Made by a program: the position numbers and the translations under genes
Shown here: piece after piece, positions 1 through 10,689 of the stretch
How positions within the stretch are numbered: position 1 is the first letter of the stretch
Layout: the number at the start of each line of letters is the position of its first letter
Source: Mesostigma viride
Taxonomy: Eukaryota > Streptophyta > Mesostigmatophyceae > Mesostigmatales > Mesostigmataceae
Assembly: GCA_009746045.1 (NCBI GenBank)
Contig: RPFO01000072.1
Location: forward strand, 3,359,237-3,423,236
Reading direction: 5' to 3'
Length of the DNA stretch: 64,000 nt
Notes under the pieces: model-generated
Told to the model about the DNA's origin: nothing
Seen by the model: the letters and a program-made list of their open reading frames with translations, nothing else
The model's database searches: none

Positions 1-260
1 AGACCCCCTTTCTCCTTCATGTCACAAAGGCATGCCACAACTGCAATCGGACTCGGTAAACGATCCGGCAAGATCTGTGGGTGCAATAATTAGGTCTACC
101 CATGTGAGCATAACCAGCATATCATATCAAGGAGCATGGGCAAGTAATCTGAGGATAGCCAGGACGTAGCATGGTTGTACAAGGACTACGCTAAGGCTGT
201 GGCTGGTGGTGTAGGTATACCGTGTGTTAGCGGTGCACGCACGTGACTGCCGGGCATGGA
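1..260 (-). repeat. LINE-type 3' UTR fragment
   Basis: This stretch is homologous to 27330-27640 and 49370-49565. Shared phrases include ctccttcatg, a GCATGCCACA block, a tgtgggtgcaataa block and a gggcaagtaatctga block. In those copies the sequence lies just behind the LINE 3' hairpin and TTAA tail on the minus strand, so I read it as part of a minus-strand LINE 3' untranslated region cut by the window edge. There is no coding capacity. Confidence 0.6.
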
Positions 261-261
261 A

Positions 262-960
262 GTAAGTGGCAGCGGAATGCGGCGGCAGCGGCAGGCCGGC
301 AGTGGCGGCGGCAGCAGAAGGGGCAGCGTCAGGGGCCGGGCGGCAGCGGCAGGGCAGGGCCGAGGCCCGCGCAGCGGCATCGGCAGCAGCGGCAGCGGCA
401 GGGGGCAGCGGCAGCGGTAGGCAGGGCAGGGCAGCAGCAGTGGCATGGCGGTAGTGGCAGCAGCAGCAGCAGCGGGGGCACCTGGGGGCATGGGCAGCTA
501 GGTTCAGCGGCAGGGGTTAGCTAGTAGAGCGGCAGGGGCAGGGCGGCAGCGGCAGGGGCAGGGCGGCAGCGGCAGGGGCAGATGCATGCAACGTTATAGC
601 GACAGGGGTAGGCCGGGCAGTGAGCGGCAGTGCGGTCCGAGCGGCAGGGGTATAGCGCGGCAGGACGTAGGGGCCTGAGGGGCAGAGGCAATCAATGGCA
701 GCGGCAGAGGCAGGGCGGTAGCTGCATGCAGAGTGGCAGCGGCATGGGCATGCAGCGGCAGAGGCAGAGGCATGCACAGCAGGCCCAGGGGCAGAGGCAT
801 GCCGCGGTAGCGGCAGGGCAGGGTAGTTGCGGCAGGGCGGGATCGAGCGGAATTAGCGGGGGCAGGCTGCGGCAGGGGCAAGGGCACTGCGGGCAGGCGG
901 GTAGCGGTAGTGGCATCGGTGTCTGCAACGGCAGGGCGGCAGCGGCAGAGGCAGAGCAGC
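262..960. repeat. GGCAGC-type GC-rich minisatellite
   Basis: About 700 bases of irregular 6-16 bp units built from GGCAGC, GGCAGGGGCA and GCGGCAG. All six frames stay open and give Ala/Gly/Arg/Gln or Pro/Leu runs, so reading frames here are composition artefacts and not genes. From 961 to 1217 nothing is recognised. Confidence 0.8.
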
Positions 961-1319
961 ATGCAACATTAGCATCCACATTTACAAAGAGGGATAAGAT
1001 CCGACCACCAAAAAAATGAAAGCGACAATCACCCTATATTATATCCGCGAGGCCAGAACTGAAGAGCGTTGCAATTGAGGATCTAAATTTTCTGACCCGA
1101 CCGTCCACAGACAGTTAGTGGCGTTCTGACCGTGCTAGGTACCGAATGCTGTGGGCGAGTGCCACATGGCTCACGTGATGGAATGGACGACGAAACATGC
1201 CTTGGCATTAGGATAGAAATTAATTAATTAATTAATTAGACTCGTGCTCCCGTTGGGGAGTCACGGAGCATTAACCCCGATGAATGGATGGATGGGTGCA
1301 AACATTCCTACCGGTCTAA

Positions 1320-1348
1320 GGGTGGTTTTACCGGATTAGGATACATTT
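1320..1348 (+). repeat. Left terminal inverted repeat of the Harbinger-like element
   Basis: Identical, in inverse orientation, to 10574-10602 over 29 bases. The TAA at 1317-1319 directly outside is the target duplication. An inverted copy of the inner part (caaatgtatccta) follows at about 1359. Confidence 0.85.
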
Positions 1349-1349
1349 G

Positions 1350-2160
1350 CACGGCTTCAAATGTATCCTAAATGCACCATTGGCAAACATGGTTTCTGGA
1401 CATGGTCGATATCATTAATATGTTTGGCAAGCATAATATGATCATGCTTGCCAAAGATGTTGTCTCTTTTCATATTTCACACATATATTATCGGCCTCGG
1501 CGTGCCATGCTTCCACGTTTGTTGTCTCTTTTCATATATTGTGAATATGATCAATAAAATTCCAAACATGACCATGTTGGAGACTTCAAGTGGAGCATCA
1601 TGATTACTGTTTTCACTATTACGTAACCCATGGTTCATGTTAACATGGCATAATGAGCAATCCTATTGACCCCATGACTAATGGTGAAGTTAATAAAGTT
1701 ACATCGTGGCACGTCACTATAGCATCAAGTTGCATCATTGTGCATAAAGTAGTTTAGCACTGAGTTGGCATGCCAACACCAGGTACACTAAATAAATTAA
1801 AACCAGAATTGATAAACAACCCAGTATCCAAATACAGTATCCATATATATGCAGGTCGTACTACAGGTACAGCCACGGCTGCCACGCGGCTTCTGCAGCG
1901 ATCACGCTCTTTCTCCTAGACAATTGCTCTACTGGTCCCTACAGGTCGGTCGACTTGGACCATGATGCGTCAAGAACAGTTAATTGACCGACTTAAACAA
2001 GATGTTTGTCTACATGCAGCTGTCTGCACCTAACTAACGCGAAACCGCGTGCTACCAAATATAGGGGCAAATGCATGAGTAACACATGTCAACGCACAAC
2101 CGGTGGAAATCACGCGATACCAACCGCGGCAACAGTGGTGTGAACATAGCGGGCACTGAC
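1350..2160. other. No gene seen; AT-rich subterminal region
   Basis: AT-rich sequence inside the Harbinger-like element. It includes a short inverted duplication around catgcttgccaaa/tttggcaagcat at 1420-1460. No coding sequence is supported. Confidence 0.5.
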
Positions 2161-2600
2161 ATGCAAAAAAGCACCAGCAGCGGCATCAGTAGCAAATTGT
2201 AGTAGCGGAACAATAGCCACTACATCAATGCAACAACACATCAGCCCAGCAACACAGCAGCAGCATGACCGTAGCACAGCAGCAGCACAACTGTAGCACA
2301 TCAACACGGCCGCATAGCAGGAGCACAAGTCAGCGCAGCAGCAACTTAGTATGCCGATTCCTGAATTTCCTATCAGTGGACTATAGTCCATTGATAGGAA
2401 ATTCACTAATAGGCAGTACTAGCTCAGCAGCACGGCAGCAATGCAGCAGTGCATCAACACAGCAGCACGACAGCAATACATCAGCGGCACGGCAGCAATG
2501 CAGCAACACATCAGCACAATAGCACAGCAGCAGTACGGCAGCAATGCAGCAGCAATAGCATGGCAGCACAGCAGCAGCAGCAGCACATGAGCAGCTCAAT
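2160..2600. repeat. CAG/CACAGCAG imperfect repeat tract
   Basis: Irregular array of GCAGCA, CACAGCAGCAG and GCAATGCAGCAG units. Ser/Thr/Gln-rich or Cys-rich frames in it are artefacts of the repeat. Confidence 0.7.
2363..2404. repeat. 42-bp near-perfect hairpin
   Basis: The two halves, starting gaatttcctatca and ending tgataggaaattc, are inverse complements with one mismatched pair around the central ctatag. It sits in the middle of the CAG tract. It could form a cruciform or RNA hairpin; function is unknown. Confidence 0.7.
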
Positions 2601-2621
2601 GACAACAACGCTGCTTGCGCT

Positions 2622-4152
2622 TCAGCAGTCGTCGTCGTCGTCATCGTCATCGGCAAGGATGAGCGCTCGCTTCCGACGCCGGGAGGCGCCTGCGTTGTTG
2701 TTCTCCGCCACAACGTCGCTGGGTGGAACCATCTCGCGCAATCGAGCCTCGGCCAGGGTGATATCCGGCGCTTGCAACGCAGGGACGACCACACCGGGGC
2801 ACCCGCAGATCTGTGCCTCCAGCTCGTGGAGAGGCACGCAAGAAACCGCGTCCTCCTCCCAACGGGCACCCCAGTACATGGCTACCATGTCGTTTTGCGT
2901 GTCGACAACAGCGACACGACCATGGTACCTGCCGTCCCGGCTTTCGGTGCGACCGTCCGCGGATGTCACACGCTCCGACGCCCAATGACACACGACTTGC
3001 CCTACGAGGTTGCGGCTGCCACTCTTGACCTGCAGCGTTACGCCTTCCCAGCATGCCTTCGCCATGCCGACGATGCCCTTCGAGCATTCAGCATCTTGCC
3101 ACTTCACGACCGGGTGTTCCGCGTCATAGGGCACCTCCTTCAGCGCCTTTAGGCACTCCTTGGTGAGCTTTTCGTTCGCACCCAAGGAGACTCCATGGGG
3201 CGGCTGACCTCGCTTGCCCACCACTTGTGTCAAGACGAGGTCTGAGGCGGTGATGATCACCGTGTGCGCCGCAGTGGTTGGCGGATGGGGCCATTGCGCA
3301 ATGTCTGTATTCCACGGGTGCCACGTGTCATGCAAATGCTTAGCGCGGTATACAAAGAGCTCAATAGAAGGTTGGCCGCCATCCTCCTTCGCAACCACCT
3401 CCTTGATGATGCCAACGAGGACTGGAGTCCACGTGAGCTTCGAGTTGCAGAGAATACCAGCTGAAGGGTGCCAGTATAGAACAGCGGAGCCTTTCTCAAC
3501 GCCTTGCATGCGCTTCAAGTAAGCGACCTTGGCTGCCATGGCCCTGTCTTCTGCCGCCCATTCCTGCTGTGTGTGGCCATCATGACGAACTCGGTCTACC
3601 AGCGGGGTGACGCGCACCGCCTCTGCGTCGACCAACGCCATGAAGTGCTCTTCTTGCGTCGGTGGTGGTTCAGGCGCTGCATCGTGCTCACGCAGGGCGG
3701 AGATGTCCGCGCGAGATGGCCACGGCAAAGGGCGCCACTCCTCAGGCACCTCCTCAGGGGCATGTGGGACTTGACTTGCGAAAAAAGGCCTTGTTTGGCT
3801 TGATGGTGTCGGGCGGAAAGTACCACTGCCAGATGCCATGGGGCAACTTCTCGACCCTTGTTTTGATCGACTCCAGCTCCTTCCCCAGAAACTCCATGTT
3901 CAATGGTGCGAAGGCTGGGGTGTCCTGCAACATCGGAATGCGGTCTGGATCCACAAGTCGGACGCCAAACAGCGGCCGCCCCTCCGCATCAAACCTGTAT
4001 GGCTGTGTCATCGCCTTCCCGCACCGTGGCGCGCCTTCCTGTCGAGTCCCCGCGGGCTGCCACGGCGTCTTTTGGGACTCCGTGGTCCGGTAGGACAACC
4101 AGGTCTCTGTGTTGCCCTGTACCTGGAAGAAGACGGCGTGGTGCACCTTCAT
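2622..4152 (-). pseudogene. Frameshifted unknown gene with possible Tudor/SH3-like regions
   Basis: Two reading frames join into one plausible protein. The first starts at the ATG at 4152 and runs to about 3785. The second continues to the stop at 2622. They connect at a run of six A (plus strand) near 3781-3786, where both frames encode a P-N/T-K/R-A/P-F-F-type overlap, so a small indel explains the break. The sequence is Trp-rich and non-repetitive and ends in an acidic tail of about nine Asp. A stretch with GRYHGRV, YWGARW and VPLHELE resembles a small beta-barrel of Tudor or chromo-barrel type; this is inference from pattern only. It is the only well-formed protein in the Harbinger-like element and could be an accessory or captured gene. 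It has no DDE triad and is not recognisable as a transposase. Confidence 0.5.
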
Positions 4153-4169
4153 TGAGCGACCGCGTTTTT

Positions 4170-5162
4170 CAGGCACCGGCTGTGCCGCTCCGCCGCTCCG
4201 CCGCTCCGCCGCCCGCCGGCTGCGCCGCCGGCCCGCCGCGCGCCGGCTGCCCCGCCCCGTAGCCCGTCGACAGGCTGCCCCGCCCCGCCGCATGCCAGCT
4301 GCGCCGGCCCGCCGCCCACGCGCGCCGGCAGCGCCGTTGGCCCCCCGCGCGCCGACGGCCCTGCCCCGCCGCCCGTTGACAGCCCCGCCCCGCCGCATGC
4401 CAGCTGCGCCGGCCCGCCGCCCATGCGCGCCGGCAGCGCCGCTGGCCCCCGCGCGCCGACGGCCCTGCCCCGCCGCCCGTCGACTGCCCCGCCCCGCCGC
4501 CCGTCGACAGCCCTGCCCCGCCGCATGCAGGCTGCGCCGCCGCTGCCACCTCGCTGCGCGCTGGCTGCGCCACCTCGCCGCCCGCCGACGGCGCCGCCCC
4601 GCCGCGCACCGGCTGCCCCGCCCCGCCGCCTGTCGACTGCCCCGCCCCGCCGCATGCCAGCTGCGCCGGCCCGCCGCCCACGCGCGCCGGCAGCGCCGCT
4701 GGCCCCCCGCGCGCTGACGGCCCTGCCCCGCCGCCCGTCGACTGCCCCGCCCCGCCGCCCGTCGACAGCCCCGACCCACCGCATGCCAGGTGCGCCGGCC
4801 CGCCGCCCGCGCGCGCCGGCAGCGCCGCTGGCCCCCCGCGCGCCGACGGCCCTGCCCCGCCGCCCGTCAACAGCCCTGCCCCGACGCCCGTCGACAGCCC
4901 CGCCCCGCCGCATGCCAGCTGCGCCGGCCCGCTGCCCACGCGCGCCGGCAGCGCCGCTGGCCCTGCCCCGCCGCCCGTCGACTGCCCCGCCCCGCCGCCC
5001 GTCGACAGCCCTGCCCCGCCGCATGCCAGGTGCGCCGGCCCGCCGCCCGCGCGCACCGGCAGCGCCGCTGGCCCCCCGCGCGCCGACGGCCCTGCCCCGC
5101 CGCCCGTCGACAGCCCCGCCCCGCCGCATGCCAGCTGCGCCGGCCGGCCGCCCATGCGCGCC
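4170..5162. repeat. GC-rich minisatellite with higher-order structure
   Basis: Repeats of roughly 100-150 bases built from shared sub-blocks: ccgccgcatgccagctgcg, gcgcgccggcagcgccg, ccgcccgtcgacagccc. The block order is shuffled between units, typical of minisatellite turnover. All frames are open on both strands (Ala/Arg/Pro or Gly/Ala/Arg), and none is credited as a gene. It lies immediately upstream of the ATG at 4152, so it may once have been its leader. Confidence 0.8.
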
Positions 5163-5164
5163 AT

Positions 5165-6265
5165 GCGCTTCGCAGGTCCATTGGGATCATGAGGCCTGCG
5201 CAGAATCTCACCTCGGAGGCCCGTGCTACTTCTAGTAAGATGCTTGCATTTTCAATGCGTCACCTATATGCAGGCATAGAGGGTGGTACATGGCGCTAGA
5301 CTCATCAAGGGATAGGAGCCATGCCCTCAGCAATTACTCACCTCCTGGCCCTTGCTGTTGCGGTCTCGGATGAAGATGATGGTCTACACGCCGCCGCATG
5401 CAAACAAGGAATGAGAGACAAAGCCGTGCGAGGCCAATATGGGCACAGTGAGAGAAACAAGTCGACGCGAACCTACATCACGAGTGTCAGCGAAGGGGAC
5501 CCATGGGAGAAGTCTCCCTCCCATGGTATCATTCACGGACACACGCAGCGGCCATGGGAACAGCCAAAACAGCAGGTTCACACACGCAAGGGCAACGACC
5601 TGCAGTGCCTGACCAGCATGTCGGTCAGTTGTGATTGGCAAGGCAGAGCCACACACACCAGGTACACGCTGCATGGGCAGGGAAGACGCTCTTACATGAG
5701 AAAAAGCGAGGAAACGTGCGCGAGAAGGATATTAAGAGCGATCCGCGCTAGAAGGATGCTACAATAGCATCATATATTCAAGAATTAGCAAAGAAAGATG
5801 TAGAAAAGAGACAAAAGAAAGAAATACGAGAGAAAGCAAAGACAGGGAGCTGCCAAACAGGGCAGACAAAAGGTTACGAGCGGCAAGAGTTGTGAACGCT
5901 GCACTTGATTGCTTTCTCTGACTTGTCAACTGCGAAGAGTGACTGACTTACCTCTCTGGAAATGGTATGCTCAGCATCCCATGGTAATGAAATGGTGAGC
6001 TATGCTGTCAGACATGCCTATATAACATAGCTACCCTAGGGTCCTAATACAAAACTAGAAATCAAACCATACCGTGAGTTTCCCGGCTCGCACGGCCTCC
6101 TCCCTTTGTGCCGACGCCTGCAAACACAACGGGCCGTGGAGGAGGGTGGAAAGGTGGGCAAGTGTGGAGGAGTTTGGGGGGGACCGGGTTGAGCAGCGGT
6201 GGGGGAAAGATGTGCCGGTCATGATGTTGTCAACTACAGCTGTTGTATCGTGATTCACCTTCAAT
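5165..6265. other. No gene seen
   Basis: Unique-looking sequence inside the Harbinger-like element. The longest frames lack recognisable motifs. There is a purine-rich stretch at 5770-5880. Nothing further can be supported. Confidence 0.5.
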
Positions 6266-6268
6266 AAG

Positions 6269-6550
6269 TCTACTGTTCTACATCCGGTGGTGGATGGACA
6301 CAAGCAATAAAGGCCCCGCCCACAACTCAGATTTCTTTAGAAAATCTACTGATCTACATTCGATGGCGCCTTCACAGAAGCAGGAAACTCCGCCCACCGG
6401 TCAAATGTGACGCCCAACAAAGCCCCAACTTATTTCTTCAAGAAGTATACTGTTTTACATCCGGTAGTGCTTGGACAGAAGCAATATGTAAAGCCCGCCC
6501 ACAAATCGGATTTCTTTACGAAAAACCTGTTTTACATTCGATGGGGTCTT
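6269..6550 (+). repeat. Alternating A-B repeat, about 180-bp dimer
   Basis: Four related blocks begin with ctactgttctacatccggt (6269), ctactgatctacattcgat (6346), atactgttttacatccggt (6447) and ctgttttacattcgatggg (6528). Blocks 1 and 3 (ccggt) and blocks 2 and 4 (tcgat) pair up, giving a dimeric period of about 180 bases, with gcccgcccacaa and tttcttta blocks between. Confidence 0.65.
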
Positions 6551-6639
6551 GACAGATTCAAGCAGCAATACTCGTTTCTACCTGCGTGCGACTGCAGCGG
6601 CCGAGTGCTGCAACTTGCCTTCACGTCCCAGTCTTCACG

Positions 6640-8000
6640 TGTCAGTCCTGGTCTTCACGTCTTCACGTCTTCACGTCTTCACGTCTTCACGTCTTCACGT
6701 CTTCACGTCTTCACGACTTCACCTGAACTTGCGGCGTATCGTATCTTTGATACCTTGCATGCACGTCTTCACGTCTTCACGTCTTCACCGCGTCTTCACC
6801 TGTCTTCACCACGTCTTCACGTCTTCGCGTCTTCACGTCTTCACGGCTTCACCTGAACACCTGAACTTCACCTGAACTTGCCGTATCGTGTCTTCACGTC
6901 TTCACGTCTTCACGTCTTCACGTCTTCACCGCGTCTTCACCTGTCTTCACCACGTCTTCACGGCTTCACGGCTTCACGTCTTCACGGCTTCACCTGAACA
7001 CCTGAACTTCACCTGAACTTGCCGTATCGTGTCTTCACGTCTTCACGTCTTCACGTCTTCACGTCTTCACGTCTTCACCGCGTCTTCACCTGTCTTCACC
7101 ACGTCTTCACGTCTTCGCGTCTTCACGTCTTCACGGCTTCACCTGAACACCTGAACTTCACCTGAACTTGCCGTATCGTGTCTTCACGTCTTCACGTCTT
7201 CACGTCTTCACGTCTTCACCGCGTCTTCACCTGTCTTCACCACGTCTTCACGGCTTCACGGCTTCACGTCTTCACGGCTTCACCTGAACACCTGAACTTC
7301 ACCTGAACTTGCCGTATCGTGTCTTCACGTCTTCACGTCTTCACGTCTTCACGTCTTCACGTCTTCACCGCGTCTTCACCTGTCTTCACCACGTCTTCAC
7401 GTCTTCGCGTCTTCACGGCTTCACGGCTTCACCTGAACACCTGAACTTCACCTGAACTTGCCGTATCGTGTCTTCACGTCTTCACGTCTTCACGTCTTCA
7501 CGTCTTCACGTCTTCACCGCGTCTTCACCTGTCTTCACCACGTCTTCACGGCTTCACGGCTTCACGTCTTCACGGCTTCACCTGAACACCTGAACTTCAC
7601 CTGAACTTGCCGTATCGTGTCTTCACGTCTTCACGTCTTCACGTCTTCACGTCTTCACGTCTTCACCGCGTCTTCACCTGTCTTCACCACGTCTTCACGG
7701 CCTCACGGCTTCACGTCTTCACGGCTTCACCTGAACACCTGAACTTCACCTGAACTTGCCGTATCGTGTCTTCACGTCTTCACGTCTTCACGTCTTCACG
7801 TCTTCACGTCTTCACCGCGTCTTCACCTGTCTTCACCACGTCTTCACGGCTTCACGGCTTCACGTCTTCACGGCTTCACCTGAACACCTGAACTTCACCT
7901 GAACTTGCCGTATCGTGTCTTCACGTCTTCACGTCTTCACGTCTTCACGTCTTCACCGCGTCTTCACCTGTCTTCACCACGTCTTCACGGCTTCACCTGA
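6640..8000 (+). repeat. Octamer satellite (CGTCTTCA) with 141/149-bp higher-order unit
   Basis: The base unit is the 8-mer cgtcttca. It is organised into long units marked by ccgtatcgtg at 6881, 7022, 7171, 7312, 7461, 7610, 7759 and 7908. The spacings are 141, 149, 141, 149, 149, 149 and 149, so units differ by exactly one octamer. Each unit ends with tgaacacctgaacttcacc. Because 8 is not a multiple of 3, frames through it cycle through an eight-residue pattern and are not genes. Confidence 0.9.
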
Positions 8001-8177
8001 ACACCTGAACTTTGCGTATCGTATCTTTCATACATTGCATCATTTGCATGCCTTGGAGCTGCACGTCTTCAAGCAGTGTCACCCAGTTCCCGCTTGATTC
8101 AAATGCACTTCGCGCTTGAATTCGTGACTTCGCCCCGCTCAAGGTGGAAAGAATGATGGGCACTAGCCACGGGAACT

Positions 8178-8525
8178 ATGCCCGATGCTGATAGCCGAAG
8201 CGATGACATGGACGAATTGATTGATTTGTGTTATGCCGGGGACGATTGTAGAAAATGGGTGCTAGGAAAGAAATCTGGTGCCATGAAAGTAGATTTTTTG
8301 GCCGGTGCAAACCACCAATGCGCCGGCCGATGTGGCAAGGTCCTGCACGGCAGCCAGAGCGCACCCAGCCAGAGCGTACCCAGCCGCTGCCGCCGCCGAC
8401 CCCCGTACTGGTGGGCGTGGAACAGACGATGAGAGAGATGCAACGAGCTATGGAGAACCAAAGCAAGAAGGTTGAAGAGCTTGGTTTGCAGCTGCGTCAA
8501 GAGGTGCAGAAACAAGTGGTCCAGC

Positions 8526-8564
<39 letters not shown>

Positions 8565-8601
8565 TGCAGCAGCAACTGCAGCAGCAACTGCAGCAACAAC
8601 T

Positions 8602-8670
<69 letters not shown>

Positions 8671-8806
8671 CTTCAGTTCCCGCAGGCAGCGTCGGCAATG
8701 TCGCAGTTTCCACAGGCATTGTCGGCACTGCAGCAGTTTTCGCAGGGACCGTCGGCAGCAGAGCAGTTCCCGCAGGGATCATCGGTGGTGCAGCAGTTCT
8801 TTGTGA
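8178..8806 (+). CDS. Polyglutamine reading frame, probably frameshifted
   Basis: An ATG at 8178 opens a non-repetitive acidic start (MPDADSRSDDMDELIDLCYA...). After a switch to a second frame between about 8340 and 8400 it continues with a predicted coiled-coil-like segment (VEQTMREMQRAMENQSKKVEELGLQ). Then comes a Gln tract encoded by CAG/CAA (8531-8668, interrupted by Leu at 8560-8606), and a Ser/Arg-rich tail ends at the stop at 8806. No known domain is recognised. It could be a fragment of a multi-exon gene carried by the Harbinger-like element or a chance frame over a CAG repeat; the ordered coiled coil before the repeat favours real coding origin. Expression is unsupported. Confidence 0.35.
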
Positions 8807-8819
8807 GTCATTCGTGTAG

Positions 8820-9790
8820 TGTTGAGTGGGTGGGGTGGGGGGTGTGTGTGGGGGGGGGGTGTAGGGGGGTTTGACTGTGTGACTGCGTGGCTGCTTGGCT
8901 GGAAAGGAGGGTGCGTGGCTGTGTGGCTGCGTGGCTGCGCTGCTGCGTGGCTGCGTGGCTGCGTGGCTGCGTGGCTGCGTGGCTGCGTGGCTGCGCTGCT
9001 GCGTGGCTGCGTGGCTGCGTGGCTGTGTGGCTGCGTGGCTGCGCTGCTGCGTGGCTGCGTGGCTGCGCTGCTGCGTGGCTGCGTGGCTGGAAAGGAGGGT
9101 GCGTGGCTGTGTGGCTGCGTGGCTGCGCTGCTGCGTGGCTGCGTGGCTGCTTGGCTGGAAAGGAGGGTGCGTGGCTGTGTGGCTGCGTGGCTGCGCTGCT
9201 GCGTGGCTGCGTGGCTGCGTGGCTGCGTGGCTGCGTGGCTGCGTGGCTGCGTGGCTGCGTGGCTGCGTGGCTGGAAAGGAGGGTGCGTGGCTGTGTGGCT
9301 GCGTGGCTGCGCTGCTGCGTGGCTGCGTGGCTGCGTGGCTGCGCTGCTGCGTGGCTGCGTGGCTGCGTGGCTGTGTGGCTGCGTGGCTGCGCTGCTGCGT
9401 GGCTGCGTGGCTGCGTGGCTGCGTGGCTGCTTGGCTGGAAAGGAGGGTGCGTGGCTGTGTGGCTGCGTGGCTGCGCTGCTGCGTGGCTGCGTGGCTGCGT
9501 GGCTGGAAAGGAGGGTGCGTGGCTGTGTGGCTGCGTGGCTGCGCTGCTGCGTGGCTGCGTGGCTGCGTGGCTGCGTGGCTGCTTGGCTGGAAAGGAGGGT
9601 GCGTGGCTGTGTGGCTGCGTGTAGCTGCGCTGCTGCGTGGCTGCGTGGCTGCGTGGCTGCGTGGCTGCGTGGCTGCGTGGCTGCGTGGCTGGAAAGGAGG
9701 GTGCGTGGCTGTGTGGCTGCGTGGCTGCGCTGCTGCGTGGCTGCGTGGCTGCGTGGCTGCGTGGCTGGCTGGGGGGGGGGGGGTGCCGGG
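8820..9790 (+). repeat. Octamer satellite (GTGGCTGC) with AAAGGAGGGT punctuation
   Basis: The base unit is the 8-mer gtggctgc. Variants gctgctgc and gtggctgt recur in a fixed order, and the spacer ggaaaggagggtgcgtgg divides the array into units of variable length. The array is flanked by G-rich runs (8833-8870, 9769-9785). Frames through it encode AWLRGCVA-type or SHAATQPR-type repeats on the two strands and are rejected as genes. Confidence 0.9.
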
Positions 9791-9859
9791 TGCGTGGATG
9801 CGTGGATGTGTGGCTGGGTGGGTGCGTCACTGCGTGGCTGGCTGGCTCTGTGGCTGCGT

Positions 9860-10570
9860 GGGCGGCTGGATGGCCGGGTCAGCGTGGCTTCGTGTTCAAT
9901 GGGATGCTAATATGTTGTTGCCTTTGGATGCCACAGTTCATGGATTCTTTTGTTCACATGCAGGTGCTGCCGTCTTCCCCATCGACGTCGTCAAGACCGA
10001 TGTCGCCAAGAAGGATGATGCAATCACTCTCGGCCATGTTTAACTCATGTGGGCCTTCATGGCCATACGGGAAATATTATTGAATCAGTTCTTTGACACT
10101 GAGTTGGCACTACGCAACACCTTTGATGCACATGAGTGCAGGGCGCATGTGTTGAAACCATGCAACCATGGCGATCCCTCAAAAAGTTTGGTTATGTAAT
10201 AAGTGACACAATTATTCCGGACGTATGATGGCCCAACGTCCTGTAAGGTTGAGTTGTCTTGGAGGAGGAGCGTGATGACCGCGGAAGCCGCGTGGGTGTC
10301 TGTAGTGCTATATCTTGAAGATGTACGGTCTTGGAAGAGTTATGGTCTTGGAATCATATAATAATGAACTTGGAATAAAGTTGCGGGCAGCCTTCAATTG
10401 GCATATGTTGTCTCATTGATGTTGTCTCATTGCGTTAATGGGTCAATTGTCTTAGTTTATATAATGTATATCTTGGGAAACTCATTGCTTCAATAAAATG
10501 CATGCTAGGCGCAATCAACCCCCACAAACACATCTGAAAACTGCACAGTGCATCAAATGTATCCTAGACA
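9860..10570. other. No gene seen; right subterminal region of the Harbinger-like element
   Basis: AT-richer sequence. A short frame at 9960-10043 has codon-like composition but no recognisable motif. No transposase remnant is visible before the right inverted repeat. Confidence 0.5.
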
Positions 10571-10573
10571 AAA

Positions 10574-10602
10574 AAATGTATCCTAATCCGGTAAAACCAC
10601 CC
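10574..10602 (-). repeat. Right terminal inverted repeat of the Harbinger-like element
   Basis: Inverse match to 1320-1348, ending ...ggtaaaaccaccc and followed by TAA (10603-10605). A direct second copy of the block aaatgtatccta lies just inside at about 10554-10566. Confidence 0.85.
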
Positions 10603-10689
10603 TAATCTATCTACATTGGCTACATACTACATCTATCTAGCAACATTCTAACTACATCATCTATCTAGGCAGCCGCACGCTGCCCTAGG

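Larger units (their letters stand above)
1320..10602. mobile_element. PIF/Harbinger-like DNA transposon, 9.3 kb
   Basis: The ends are perfect 29-bp inverted repeats (1320-1348 and 10574-10602) starting GGGTGGTTTTACCGGATTAG. They are flanked by the direct duplication TAA (1317-1319 and 10603-10605). Removing the insert leaves a LINE 3' UTR that matches the uninterrupted copy at 33340-33390. A TAA/TTA duplication with GGG-starting termini is typical of PIF/Harbinger elements. A second copy of the subterminal block TAGGATACATTTG lies just inside both ends. The interior holds a frameshifted gene (4152-2622), a polyglutamine reading frame (8178-8806), and satellites at 4170-5160, 6269-6550, 6650-8000 and 8820-9790. 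I see no DDE/HARB1 transposase or Myb-like protein, so the copy is probably non-autonomous; the superfamily is inferred from the termini only. Confidence 0.75.

Noticed and set aside
186..1019. Short Ala/Gly/Pro/Leu frames
   Set aside because: Composition artefacts of the GGCAGC repeat.
4109..5235. Several 170-340-residue Pro/Ala/Arg or Gly/Ala/Arg frames
   Set aside because: GC-rich minisatellite open on both strands; no unique sequence except the part below 4152, which is annotated.
6640..8000. Possible CRISPR array
   Set aside because: Units lack unique spacers; it is an octamer satellite with higher-order structure in a eukaryotic context.
8808..10043. Frames of 340-380 residues (AWLRGCVA and SHAATQPR types)
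   Set aside because: Translations of the GTGGCTGC satellite in several frames and on both strands.
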